DNA of 64,000 nucleotides, from the NCBI GenBank assembly GCA_910589385.1, contig CAJUTU010000012.1, forward strand, positions 1-64,000, in the 5' to 3' direction. Both the position numbers and the translations under genes were made by a program. The first letter of the stretch is position 1. Every line of letters begins with the position of its first letter. The notes under the pieces are model-generated. The model saw only the letters and a list, made by a program, of their open reading frames with translations, did no database searches and was not told the DNA's origin. Of this stretch, positions 43,894 through 52,797 are shown piece after piece. This stretch comes from an uncultured Lachnospiraceae bacterium. Its GTDB lineage: Bacteria; Bacillota; Clostridia; Lachnospirales; Lachnospiraceae.

Positions 43894-44503
43894 ATGACAA
43901 AAGTGGAAGAATACATAAAATATCTCCGAAAAAAACTGCGACTATTCCATCAAGATAGACTGCGAAGCAAATAAATATGTAAAAGAATACTGGCTGGAGC
44001 TGGACGAAACAGCATGCCGGTCACTGCCCATCACTCCCTGCTGGAACGGCTGTCACCCTATGCGTACAAAGGACAATTTATCATTGATTTTGATGCGGCT
44101 AAGATGGGCATTTCGGAAAACTGGGGATTAATTTCGGCCCCCGTACAAAAAACAGAAGGAAACAGAGAGACTCCTGAATTTCTTATGCAGGGAGGGGCTC
44201 TGCCGGGAGGACAAGAAGGAGAACCTGCCTTTGGACAAGGCAAAGTACTGGCTGGATGAAACCGCAAAGAACGGAGTCCGTTATATCAATCTGAGCGGCG
44301 GCGAGACGATTTGTTATCCACACATTTATAAAGTGACGGAATACGCGTCGGGACTGGGAATGGAAGTCAATATCGCGGTGTCGGGATATCATTTTGGAGA
44401 AAAGGAGATCCGGCGTTTCGCAGGTGCAGGAGCATACCCTTGGCTGGAAGAGGAATTGATACAAAGACTGCAAAAAAATATGGACATAGAGATCGTGCGT
44501 TAA
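43894..44503 (+). pseudogene. Broken radical SAM peptide maturase
   Basis: AGGAG precedes ATG 43894 (MTKVEEYIKYLRKK). The reading then jumps between frames: DYSIKIDCEANKYVKEYW, YKGQFIIDFDAAKMG, and finally DKAKYWLDETAKNG, GVRYINLSGGETICYPHIY, where the GGE motif of radical SAM enzymes is clear. The CxxxCxxC cluster is disrupted and the SPASM-like remainder is missing, with a fused short end. It is divergent from the two precursor genes and is their likely former modifying enzyme. Confidence 0.6.
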
Positions 44504-44555
44504 TGGGGGAATTCCGCCCGCGGATCACTAAAAAAATAAGAAAGGATGTAATATC

Positions 44556-44855
44556 ATGAAGGTGACATTTGAACAGAAAGACGAGGAACTGGTACTGCAC
44601 ACGGAAGGCAGGATCGATACTTACACGGCGGAGGATTTTGAAAAGGAGCTTCTTGCGGGAATCGAAAAGGCGGACTGCGTCCGGCTGGATTTTGAAAATG
44701 TACAGTATGTATCAAGTGCGGGCCTCTGTGCGCTGCTGAACGGACAGAAGAAAGTCAACAGCGAAGACAAGGAAATGATCCTGTGCAATGTAAACAGTAC
44801 GGTAGAGGAAGTATTTGAATCAACAGGATTTATTGACATCCTTACGTTAGAATAG
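44556..44855 (+). CDS. STAS-domain anti-sigma factor antagonist
   Basis: The 99-residue STAS protein has the phospho-acceptor region FENVQYVSSAGLCALLNGQK near residue 45, as in SpoIIAA/RsbV. Its Ser residues are the switch phosphorylated by the kinase gene that follows nine bases later. The target sigma factor is not in the window. Confidence 0.88.
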   Translation: MKVTFEQKDEELVLHTEGRIDTYTAEDFEKELLAGIEKADCVRLDFENVQYVSSAGLCALLNGQKKVNSEDKEMILCNVNSTVEEVFESTGFIDILTLE

Positions 44856-44863
44856 GAGACGCT

Positions 44864-45286
44864 ATGAAGACATTAGAAGTAGAAGCAACGAAGCAGTCAT
44901 TGAGGGAATTGACCGAGTTGTTTGAAACGATACTGGAGGAGCATGGCTGCCCTGCCGGGATGCAGATGCAGTTTGACATTGCATTTGAGGAGCTTTTTGT
45001 AAATATTGTGAATTACGCTTATCAGGACGGCAAGGGAAGTGTGTGGGTAACGTATGACATTGGGAAAGAAGGAGAACAGCGCTCACTGAATATCAGCATG
45101 GAAGATTGTGGGACACCCTACAATCCGCTCAGCAAAGCCGATCCGGATATTACCTTGAGCGCAGAAGAGCGGAAGATCGGCGGTCTTGGAGTGTTTATGG
45201 CAAAAAAATTTCTGGACTCCATCCGGTATGAATGGAAGGAAGGATATAACTGTATTTCCTTTGAAAAAAAATGGAAGGTAGTATAA
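44864..45286 (+). CDS. Anti-sigma factor-type serine kinase (RsbW-like ATPase)
   Basis: The 140-residue HATPase has IAFEELFVNIVNYAY near residue 44 (N-box), MEDCGTPYNPL near 85 and GGLGVFMAKKFLD near 106. It belongs with the STAS protein in a partner-switching module. Confidence 0.9.
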   Translation: MKTLEVEATKQSLRELTELFETILEEHGCPAGMQMQFDIAFEELFVNIVNYAYQDGKGSVWVTYDIGKEGEQRSLNISMEDCGTPYNPLSKADPDITLSAEERKIGGLGVFMAKKFLDSIRYEWKEGYNCISFEKKWKVV

Positions 45287-45291
45287 TTCTG

Positions 45292-45327
45292 GTTACAGGC
45301 ACACCTGGTAAAGGTGTGATCTGTAAC
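45292..45327 (+). repeat. Strong hairpin after the STAS/kinase pair
   Basis: GTTACAG and CTGTAAC enclose CACCT and AGGTG. There is no T run, so it is not a normal terminator; it may be an mRNA-stabilising or processing structure. Confidence 0.5.
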
Positions 45328-45357
45328 GAATTCTAATCGGTCAGGAGAAGACAGAAG

Positions 45358-45552
45358 ATGTCAGATAAAATGAAAAGACTGCCGGGAGAGCAGTTGACGC
45401 TTTTGACGGCAGAGAACCGTTTCAGTGTCTGCAAATTCCATTTATTGGCATCTACTGAGGATGCCTGGTCTCTGGCTGTTTCTTTTCTTTGCTTCAGTAG
45501 TTCAATGATGTTCTCTTTCTGCCGCCTGCTATATTTCACTTACTTTGCGTAA
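45358..45552 (+). pseudogene. Probable truncated gene start downstream of the anti-sigma kinase
   Basis: AGGAG lies about 10 bases before ATG 45358. The first 26 codons (MSDKMKRLPGEQLTLLTAEN) read like a real N-terminus, but the following sequence loses this character and ends at 45552. On the opposite strand the distal part reads in a charged frame (RRQKENIIELLKQRKETA). A deletion or insertion boundary near 45435 is likely. Confidence 0.35.
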
Positions 45553-45914
45553 GAATCCAAACCAAAGGTTATGACTATTTTGTGACTAAATAATCGGGCT
45601 AACCGTCTATCGGTAGCTCTTGTTGGGGCATCTGTTAGCGCAGATGTCTTTCTTTATGTTCAACATACCACAATATCCAGAGTGCCGCAAGTACTTTTTA
45701 GCGGTTATCCGATTTGTTCTTTCTTAGAAAAAAATATTCCTTTAAGGAAAGAAAAGGCGAAAATGGGGAACACTAAAAGCATACACTATCGGACGAGCTC
45801 CGCCCGTCCCGGAGGGACATGTATTGCGGTATGCCCTTTGGGTATAATTTTAGGAACAGTCCGGTGTTGCCACATAACTGAACGAAAATTTTTTATATTA
45901 AGAAAGGAAAAGCT
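45553..45914. other. Intergenic stretch without a supportable gene
   Basis: This stretch holds a terminator-like hairpin at 45625-45655 (GGCATCTG/CAGATGTC with T-rich tail) and a GC-rich hairpin near 45800. One open frame (45682-45921) has no ribosome binding site and reads unlike a protein. It separates the STAS pair from the dehydrogenase and may be the scar of an inserted element. Confidence 0.4.
45625..45655 (+). terminator. Terminator-like hairpin
   Basis: GGCATCTG pairs with CAGATGTC across a six-base loop, then TTTCTTT. Confidence 0.6.
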
Positions 45915-46904
45915 ATGTTGAAAATATTATTTTATGATACGAAGAGCTATGACAAAGATTCTTTTGAGGAAAAACGCCTGCAATATCCAAAATTAAAAAT
46001 TGATTATATGAAATCAGAACTGACCCCGGCTACCGCAAGGCTTGCTAAAGGCTATGACGCGGTCTGTGCTTTCGTGAACTGCGAGGTGGGTACGGCAACG
46101 GTCCGGCTTCTTCATGAAAACGGGGTGAAGCTGATCCTGCTCCGCTGCGCCGGTTTCAACCATGTAGATATTGATAAGGCCAATGCTCTTGGTATCAGGG
46201 TGATGCGTGTGCCGGGATATTCTCCGGAGGCGGTGGCGGAGCATGCCATGGGGCTGGCTTTGGCGGCAAACCGGCGGATCCACAAAGCATACGTCCGTGT
46301 CCGGGAAAATGATTTCAGCCTGGGCGGCATGCTGGGGTTCAATTTTTATGGGAAGACCGCCGGGATCGTAGGAACCGGAAAGATCGGGGCAGCTATGGCA
46401 AGGGTCTGCCGGGGATTTGGCATGGAGGTGCTTGGATTTGATAAATACCAGAATCCGGAGCTGGATTTTGTCGAGTATGTGTCGATGGAGGAAATTCTTT
46501 CTCAAAGCGATCTGATCTCCCTGCACTGTCCATTGACAGATGAGACTTACCATTTGATCTGCCGGGAAACAATCCAGAAAATGAAAGACGGCGTGATATT
46601 GGTCAATACATCCAGGGGCGGACTGGTGAAGACGGAGGATCTGATCGAGGGAATCCGGGCAAGAAAATTTTTTGCCGTGGGGCTGGATGTATATGAGGAG
46701 GAAAAGAGGAATGTGTATGAAGACCGTTCCGATGAGATTTTGGAAAGTTCAATCACGGCCCGGCTATTGTCGTTCCCGAATGTGGTGATCACTTCCCACC
46801 AAGGCTTCTTTACGGAGGAGGCGCTGAGCGCGATCAGCGAGACAACCCTGGAAAATGCGATGGCATTTTTAAATGGAGAAACTACGGAAAATGAAGTGAG
46901 ATAG
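45915..46904 (+). CDS. ldhA: D-2-hydroxyacid dehydrogenase, D-lactate dehydrogenase-like
   Basis: The 329-residue enzyme has GTGKIGAAMARVCRGFG (NAD-binding) near residue 152. The catalytic arginine is in VNTSRGGLV near 231, Glu is in the Asp-Val-Tyr-Glu stretch near 259, and His is in ITSHQGFFTEEAL near 291. The HQGF ending is typical of D-lactate dehydrogenases, which reoxidise NADH by reducing pyruvate. AAGGAAA precedes the ATG. Confidence 0.9.
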   Translation: MLKILFYDTKSYDKDSFEEKRLQYPKLKIDYMKSELTPATARLAKGYDAVCAFVNCEVGTATVRLLHENGVKLILLRCAGFNHVDIDKANALGIRVMRVPGYSPEAVAEHAMGLALAANRRIHKAYVRVRENDFSLGGMLGFNFYGKTAGIVGTGKIGAAMARVCRGFGMEVLGFDKYQNPELDFVEYVSMEEILSQSDLISLHCPLTDETYHLICRETIQKMKDGVILVNTSRGGLVKTEDLIEGIRARKFFAVGLDVYEEEKRNVYEDRSDEILESSITARLLSFPNVVITSHQGFFTEEALSAISETTLENAMAFLNGETTENEVR

Positions 46905-46961
46905 ATTATCTGTTTAGGAATACAGTAAAACAGTTGGATATAAAAGAAGCAGCTTTGCAGA

Positions 46962-46990
46962 TTGAGGATGTGGAATAGTTATAGTATAAT
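46962..46990 (+). promoter_or_regulatory. Promoter of module 3
   Basis: TTGAGG (46962) and TATAAT (46985) with 17 bases between. GGGCATC (46999) and GATGCCC (47036) just downstream can form a hairpin. Confidence 0.6.
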
Positions 46991-47008
46991 AAATCAAGGG
47001 GCATCACC

Positions 47009-47080
47009 ATGAAGTATACAATATTGATCGTTGGAGATGCCCAAAAGATTATTGACAGATACGAAAAAAATATTTTATGA
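47009..47080 (+). CDS. Small ORF resembling the start of a response regulator
   Basis: The 23-codon frame MKYTILIVGDAQKIIDRYEK resembles the opening of OmpR-type receivers (ILIVDDE). It is followed 15 bases later by an intact response regulator gene. It may be a remnant from a partial duplication; its start lies inside a hairpin loop. No clear ribosome binding site. Confidence 0.3.
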   Translation: MKYTILIVGDAQKIIDRYEKNIL

Positions 47081-47095
47081 ATAAAGGAATAAACT

Positions 47096-47764
47096 ATGCC
47101 AACCATACTTTTAATAGAGGATGATACTGCGTTGCGTAATGGTCTTGCGTTTGATCTGTCTGCAGAGGGCTATCATATCCTTTCAGCCGAAAACGGCAAA
47201 ACTGCTATTACGCTTTTGGAACAGCCCATTGATCTTGTTTTACTGGACATTAATCTTCCCGATACACATGGTTTTCAGCTTTGTTGTGAAATCAAAACGC
47301 AAAAAAATATCCCTGTAGTGTTTCTTACTTGCCGTGACCTTGAATCAGATGAACTTCGGGGCTTTGACTGCGGTGCAGATGATTATGTGACAAAACCATT
47401 TTCTATGCCGCTTTTAAGGAAAAGGATTGCTGCGGTCCTTAAGCGGAACGGGACCAATAATGTTTATTCGGACGGATTTTTAAAAATTGATTTTGAGAAA
47501 CATACGGCTTATGTAGGAGAAAAAGGTATTTCATTTACGCCTACGGAATATAAGCTGTTACAAATCTTTATATTAAATAGCGGCAGTGTACTCACAAGAC
47601 GTATTTTACTTGAAAAACTGTGGGACAATGAAAATAACTTTGTAGATGAACATACTTTGACGGTAAATATCAACCGTATCCGTAGTAAAATTGAAGCGGA
47701 TAACCGCAAATATATCAAGACAGTTTATGGAATAGGTTATATTTGGAACGGTGAAAAACCATGA
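47096..47764 (+). CDS. OmpR-family response regulator (module 3)
   Basis: The 222-residue regulator has ILLIEDD at residue 4, phospho-acceptor Asp in LVLLDINLPDTHG near 51, Lys in YVTKPFSMP near 101 and a winged helix ending YIKTVYGIGYIW. Its stop overlaps the kinase start by four bases. The module is more AT-rich than the housekeeping genes. Confidence 0.92.
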   Translation: MPTILLIEDDTALRNGLAFDLSAEGYHILSAENGKTAITLLEQPIDLVLLDINLPDTHGFQLCCEIKTQKNIPVVFLTCRDLESDELRGFDCGADDYVTKPFSMPLLRKRIAAVLKRNGTNNVYSDGFLKIDFEKHTAYVGEKGISFTPTEYKLLQIFILNSGSVLTRRILLEKLWDNENNFVDEHTLTVNINRIRSKIEADNRKYIKTVYGIGYIWNGEKP

Positions 47765-48681
47765 AAATCTGTATCATTCTTTCAGCGGCAGTCATAATTC
47801 TGCTTATCATACTGATTTGCATTATTGTAATGTATAAGTGGGAAATATCCCTGTTTTCAAGAGAATTGGACAGTACCCTTGATGATATGCTTGCGGGCAG
47901 AAATCCGGATTTTGAATTTATAAATGATACTCTTTCCGGCAAAATCAATGTCAAGTTGAAACGCCTATATGAAATTCTGAATCAGAAAAGTGAACAGTCA
48001 AATCAGGAGAAAGAAAAACTGAATGCTTTTATTTCAGATATTTCACATCAGACAAAAACACCAGTTGCAAATCTGAAAATGTATATTCAGATTTTATCCG
48101 AAAGGAAGATTGACGAAAAGAAACGCTGCGAATTTTTAAAACTATCTCTTGCACAGACGGAAAAACTGGAATTTCTGGTCATATCACTTGCAAAAATTTC
48201 ACGGCTGGAAAACGGAATGATTTCATTTTCTACTAATAAGCTTCCTGCCATTGAAGTGATTGCGGACTCTCTTGCACAGATTATGCCATCCGCGGAGCAC
48301 AAAAATATCTCTGTAAATGTAGACTGCTGTGAAGAGATTGTTGTTTTCTGTGATAAAAAGTGGACTTCCGAAGCTATCTTTAATATTCTGGATAATGCTG
48401 TGAAATATACTCTGCCAAATGGGAGTATCCGTGTTTCTGTCTGTAAAAATAAATTTTATGCCTTGATAAAAATAAAAGACAGCGGCGTGGGGATTGCTGA
48501 AGCGGAACAGGCAAAGATTTTTGGACGATTTTACCGTTCGGAGAGGGCTGCTCATGTTGACGGATTGGGCATAGGGTTATTCCTTTCACGCCAGATCATT
48601 TCAGGTCAGGGTGGTTTTATCACAGTCAAATCAGAGCCGGGTCATGGCGCTGAATTCATACTTTCTATCCCTATGGAATAA
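47761..48681 (+). CDS. Sensor histidine kinase (module 3)
   Basis: The 306-residue kinase has a single N-terminal helix (residues 4-27), H-box ISHQTKTPVANLKMYIQIL near 98, N-box AIFNILDNAVKYT near 205, and DGLGIGLFLSRQII near 278. Lacking an extracellular sensor domain, it probably relies on the partner transporter for sensing, as in BceS systems. Confidence 0.9.
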   Translation: MKICIILSAAVIILLIILICIIVMYKWEISLFSRELDSTLDDMLAGRNPDFEFINDTLSGKINVKLKRLYEILNQKSEQSNQEKEKLNAFISDISHQTKTPVANLKMYIQILSERKIDEKKRCEFLKLSLAQTEKLEFLVISLAKISRLENGMISFSTNKLPAIEVIADSLAQIMPSAEHKNISVNVDCCEEIVVFCDKKWTSEAIFNILDNAVKYTLPNGSIRVSVCKNKFYALIKIKDSGVGIAEAEQAKIFGRFYRSERAAHVDGLGIGLFLSRQIISGQGGFITVKSEPGHGAEFILSIPME

Positions 48682-48682
48682 A

Positions 48683-48717
48683 TCCTCTCAAAATTTTCAT
48701 GATTTTGAGAGGATTTT
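48683..48717 (+). terminator. Terminator between kinase and ABC genes
   Basis: TCCTCTCAAAA pairs perfectly with TTTTGAGAGGA, followed by TTTTG. It would lower read-through from the regulator pair into the ABC genes. Confidence 0.8.
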
Positions 48718-48780
48718 GTGACATTTGAGGCTTATAGTGTCCAGAAAAGGATGTTCGGAAAATATAGGAGGAATAAAAAG

Positions 48781-49446
48781 GTGAATGTGCTTAAAACAGA
48801 AAATCTGAAAAAATATTATGGTTCAGGAGAGAATCTTGTCAAAGCTTTAGACGGTGTTGATTTTTCTGTTGACAGAGGAGAGTTTGTCGCAGTTGTGGGA
48901 ACATCGGGAAGCGGCAAAACCACTTTCCTTAACATGGTTGGCGGTCTTGACAATCCCACTGAGGGCAGTGTTACAGTTGACGGAAAAGAAATTGGGGGGA
49001 TGACGGCAGATGAACTTACCGTTTTTCGACGCAGGCAGATTGGCTTTGTTTTTCAAAATTATAATCTTGTTCCCATGTTGAACGTATATGAAAATGTAAC
49101 ATTGCCGATTGAACTTGACGGCAGTAAAGTTGACAAAGAATTTATCGGCGGTGTTCTTAAAATGCTTCACCTCGATGATAAACTTGACCGATTTCCTAAT
49201 CAACTTTCGGGAGGGCAGCAGCAGCGCGCAGCGATTGCAAGAGCCATAGCGTCAAAGCCTGCAATCGTTCTTGCCGACGAACCGACGGGAAATCTTGATA
49301 GTAAAACAGGGCAGGAGGTATTAGGGCTTTTGAAGCAGACTGCCGGAAGTTTTGGACAGACACTTGTGATGATTACTCACAATCTTGATATTGCACAGCT
49401 TGCAGACAGGATTGTGCGTATTGAGGATGGAAAGATCGTAAAGTGA
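48781..49446 (+). CDS. ABC transporter ATP-binding protein, BceA type (module 3)
   Basis: The 221-residue ATPase has GTSGSGKTT near residue 39, LSGGQQQR near 140 and IVLADEPTGNLD near 161. The start is GTG 48781, 9 bases after AGGAGG, followed by the common NVLKTENLKKYYG opening. The permease follows after 14 bases. Confidence 0.92.
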   Translation: MNVLKTENLKKYYGSGENLVKALDGVDFSVDRGEFVAVVGTSGSGKTTFLNMVGGLDNPTEGSVTVDGKEIGGMTADELTVFRRRQIGFVFQNYNLVPMLNVYENVTLPIELDGSKVDKEFIGGVLKMLHLDDKLDRFPNQLSGGQQQRAAIARAIASKPAIVLADEPTGNLDSKTGQEVLGLLKQTAGSFGQTLVMITHNLDIAQLADRIVRIEDGKIVK

Positions 49447-49460
49447 GGTAAGCGGTAACT

Positions 49461-51887
49461 ATGATAAAGAATAACAACAGCAAAATTGTGCGTAAAATAG
49501 CGTTCCGCAGCCTGAAAGCGGGGAAGATGCGGAATATATTTGTCATCATAACCATTGCCATGACTGCGACATTGATTTCAGGATTAGCGGGTTTTTCAGC
49601 AGGAAATGAAAAGGAAGAGGAACGGGAACTTTCCTCTATGCAGCACGTTATTTATGCGGATATAACGGATGGACAAATAGAAAGCCTGCAAAATGATGAA
49701 CGTATTGAGGAGATGGTGATTTATAAACGCGGCAGCTCTTTTGAGGCAGACGGATATGTTTTAAATGCGGGATATTTCCAGAATAACACTGGCAGGATAA
49801 AAACTTCTGTGACAGAGATTTCTGAAGGGCATTATCCTGAAAAAATGGACGAGATCGTGGTTGACAAGGCATATATGGAATTCATTGGGAAAAAAGCTGA
49901 AACAGGGACTGATATAGCAGTAACATGGCTTGATGGAACTACCGAAAATTATATTGTTTCAGGATACACTGATTACAAAACCACAACAAAGAATTTTATG
50001 GTGCTGTTTTCGGAGGAATATGCCCAAAATGGCTCTCAGCTAAAAAATATTCCCTGCTCTGCTGCTGTCAGAATCTGTAACGCAGAAGATATGGGCAGAG
50101 AAGAATTTTTAACTGAAATAAGAAATATTGGGGAGCAGTATGGTATAGATCGTTTCAATATCAATGAGAACAACCAGTTTGTCAACAGCAAGAGCCGCAC
50201 GTCTGTAGAAATATTTACGATCGCTGGGATAAGTGCAGTAATTCTATTGGCAAGCATACTTGTTATCTACAGTATTTTTTATATTTCAATAACAGGCAGG
50301 ATACGTGGGTTTGGGCAGCTTCGCACAATTGGAATGACCTCAAAACAGATTAGGAAAGCCGTAAATATGGAAGGGATGATTCTTACTTTTGTGGGACTTA
50401 TTGTTGGTCTTTCGATTGGTACAGCATTTGCATATGTTTTAAAACCTGCGGGCTTTTATTTCCCGAATACGCTTGCAATATGGTTGATTACCGCTGTTGC
50501 AGATTTAATCATGGTTCAGTTCTCCATAAGAACGCCCGCGAAAATTGCAGCTTCTGCACCTCCTGTTGAAGTGGCAAAATTAAGCGGGTATGAATCGGGC
50601 AGCAAAATAGGAAAACATAGGAAGATGACTCCTCTTGGGCTTGCAAAAATAAGCGTGGGGCGGAACAGAAAAAAATTTCGTATGACAGTACTTTCCCTTG
50701 GGATAGCCGGGGTACTTTTTCTTTGTGGGACAACATTGCTCAGTTCTTATAATCGAGAAGAATATTCCCGTCAGCTTGAATTTTATTTCGGGGAATACAT
50801 AATCAGGATTTCGTCGAATGCAACGCAGCTTGCAGAGCATGGCATGGCTGACATACAAATGAATAATCCACTAAATGAAGAACTGCGAAGTCAAATTGTT
50901 TCTCTCGCCGGGGTAAAAAATATTACGGCTGCAGAGCGTATGGAAGTGGCATATGAATACAGTAATTATAGATCGGACGATAGCGTAACACCCTTTGACA
51001 GAGAAGAAGCTGAACTGCTTAACAGATATAGTGAAAACGGGGCTGTATTTGACTATGACCAAATGGTCAGGGATAAAGAAATCATTATAACTGATAATGA
51101 TACGGCAGAAGAAATTTTCGGCTGGCGGTTCCAGACGGGCGAGAGGGTTCTGCTTCGTTGGTTTGACGGTACGGATTACCGGGAGGATTATTTTAAAATA
51201 GCGGGCTGTATAGACAACATTCTTGACCTTTACAATGATAAAAACGACAATGGTAAACGTCTGGGCATGGGAGGCGGATGGTTTCTGATTCCAAGAGAAC
51301 TTATTGAAACTATGGTTTCCGACAGCTATAATCTGAACAGCAAATTTATTATTTCAGTCGAAGATTGGGAAAATGAAACGCAAGTAAAGGAATTTATCGA
51401 AACGATTGCCGATGAAAACTCTACATTGGTTTTTGGAACGCTTTCTGAAGAAATGGAGAGGAATGAAGGTTCATATCTCTCACTGCAATATATGATTTAC
51501 GGATTGTCTGCGTTTCTCATGGGTTTTGCACTCATCAATCTAATTAATACTCTTGTATCTAATGTCATGTCCCGAAAGCGGGAATTTGCCATGCTCCGTT
51601 CCATAGGAATGAGTACACGGCAGTTATCTCAAATGATTATTGGAGAAGGGATTATGCTGGTAGTAAGGAATATTTTCGTAACTTTTGTATTTGGAACAGC
51701 GGCAGGATATGCCCTGATTTGTGCCATAAAAAATTTGGGTGCGAATTATCTGCACTGGCATTTTCCAATCTGGTATCTGCTAGGGTATGTGGTACTTGTT
51801 TTAGCTGCACCGGTAATTATTTCTGAAACAGTTATAAAGATTCTTGATAAGAAAACGCTGGTAGAACGGCTAAGGGAAGTTGAATAA
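49461..51887 (+). CDS. FtsX-like permease, BceB type (module 3)
   Basis: The 808-residue membrane protein has an N-terminal helix after AFRSLKAGKMRNIFVI, two FtsX blocks (RGFGQLRTIGMTSKQIR near residue 277 and KREFAMLRSIGMSTRQL near 698) and two extracytoplasmic domains. With the kinase, regulator and ATPase it forms a typical peptide-antibiotic resistance module. Confidence 0.92.
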   Translation: MIKNNNSKIVRKIAFRSLKAGKMRNIFVIITIAMTATLISGLAGFSAGNEKEEERELSSMQHVIYADITDGQIESLQNDERIEEMVIYKRGSSFEADGYVLNAGYFQNNTGRIKTSVTEISEGHYPEKMDEIVVDKAYMEFIGKKAETGTDIAVTWLDGTTENYIVSGYTDYKTTTKNFMVLFSEEYAQNGSQLKNIPCSAAVRICNAEDMGREEFLTEIRNIGEQYGIDRFNINENNQFVNSKSRTSVEIFTIAGISAVILLASILVIYSIFYISITGRIRGFGQLRTIGMTSKQIRKAVNMEGMILTFVGLIVGLSIGTAFAYVLKPAGFYFPNTLAIWLITAVADLIMVQFSIRTPAKIAASAPPVEVAKLSGYESGSKIGKHRKMTPLGLAKISVGRNRKKFRMTVLSLGIAGVLFLCGTTLLSSYNREEYSRQLEFYFGEYIIRISSNATQLAEHGMADIQMNNPLNEELRSQIVSLAGVKNITAAERMEVAYEYSNYRSDDSVTPFDREEAELLNRYSENGAVFDYDQMVRDKEIIITDNDTAEEIFGWRFQTGERVLLRWFDGTDYREDYFKIAGCIDNILDLYNDKNDNGKRLGMGGGWFLIPRELIETMVSDSYNLNSKFIISVEDWENETQVKEFIETIADENSTLVFGTLSEEMERNEGSYLSLQYMIYGLSAFLMGFALINLINTLVSNVMSRKREFAMLRSIGMSTRQLSQMIIGEGIMLVVRNIFVTFVFGTAAGYALICAIKNLGANYLHWHFPIWYLLGYVVLVLAAPVIISETVIKILDKKTLVERLREVE

Positions 51888-51920
51888 CAAATATTGTAAG
51901 AAGGCGGACTAGAAATCATT

Positions 51921-51967
51921 TCCACCTGTGCGGCCGACGAGCGGTCAGTACAGGTGGATTATTTTTG
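51921..51967 (+). terminator. Terminator of module 3
   Basis: TCCACCTGT pairs with ACAGGTGGA, followed by TTATTTTTG. Confidence 0.8.
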
Positions 51968-52093
51968 TATAACACGGTATTACACGAGAAAGCGTATTTT
52001 CCAAAATCGGTTGCGTACCAGGGAAGGTGCATGATATAATTTGTCCTGTAAATAGATAGGTCTTAGAGATATCAGTAAAAAATATCCGAACCT

Positions 52094-52156
52094 GGCACCA
52101 ATGGTACTGAATCTGGTACTAATCGCAGTGAATTTGGCACCAATGGCACCGATTTA
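52094..52156 (+). repeat. 21-base tandem repeat, three units
   Basis: Three consecutive 21-base units starting GGCACCAATGGT, GGTACTAATCGC and GGCACCAATGGC encode the heptads GTNGTES, GTNRSEF, GTNGTDL in one frame. The frame is open from a TAA near 52078 to a stop at about 52220 but has no good start. It lies just upstream of an acetyltransferase gene. Confidence 0.7.
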
Positions 52157-52214
52157 GGCAAGGTTATGGAAGACGAGGAAAAAATAATTTTGGCAATCCG
52201 TGGAGGTGACAGAT

Positions 52215-52754
52215 GTGATACTTGAAACCGAAAGACTATATTTACGTGAGATGAACCAGTCTGACCTTGGCTCCTTATGTAAAATATTACAGGATGAGGA
52301 TGCTATGTATGCGTATGAAGGGGCGTTTAGCGATACGGAGGTACAGGAGTGGCTTGACAGGCAGATCTCCCGTTACCAAAAGTGGGGCTTTGGACTGTGG
52401 GCAGTCGTTTTGAAAGAGACGGATGAAATGATTGGGCAATGTGGGCTTACGATGCAGCCGTGGAAGGAGAAAGAGGTACTTGAGATCGGCTATCTTTTTC
52501 AGCGGTCACACTGGCATAGGGGCTATGCTGTGGAGGCAGCCAGGGCGTGTAAAGGATATGCTTTTGAAGTACTGCATGCCGATGAAGTCTGCTCGATCAT
52601 CCGGGATACGAATATAGCTTCTCAAAATGTGGCTTTGAGAAATGGGATGCATGTAGTAGACAGCTGGACAAAGCATTACCGGGGCGTGGATATGCCTCAT
52701 GACCGTTATGTGGTTATGTCCGGGCCGGCTGGATATGAGGACGAGAATCAATGA
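52215..52754 (+). CDS. RimJ/RimL-type GNAT acetyltransferase
   Basis: The 179-residue enzyme has ETERLYLREMNQSDL at the N-terminus, EIGYLFQRSHWHRGYAVEAA near residue 90 (acetyl-CoA site), and NIASQNVALRNGM near 133. GTG 52215 follows GGAGGTGA; the GTG at 52200 lacks such a site. Substrate unknown. Confidence 0.85.
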   Translation: MILETERLYLREMNQSDLGSLCKILQDEDAMYAYEGAFSDTEVQEWLDRQISRYQKWGFGLWAVVLKETDEMIGQCGLTMQPWKEKEVLEIGYLFQRSHWHRGYAVEAARACKGYAFEVLHADEVCSIIRDTNIASQNVALRNGMHVVDSWTKHYRGVDMPHDRYVVMSGPAGYEDENQ

Positions 52755-52797
52755 AAACGATGACTGAAAGAGGCAAAGAACAGAGGACACCTGTAAA

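Noticed and set aside
45682..45921. 79-codon plus-strand ORF before the D-lactate dehydrogenase
   Set aside because: No ribosome binding site, odd composition and overlap with the next gene start; treated as intergenic.
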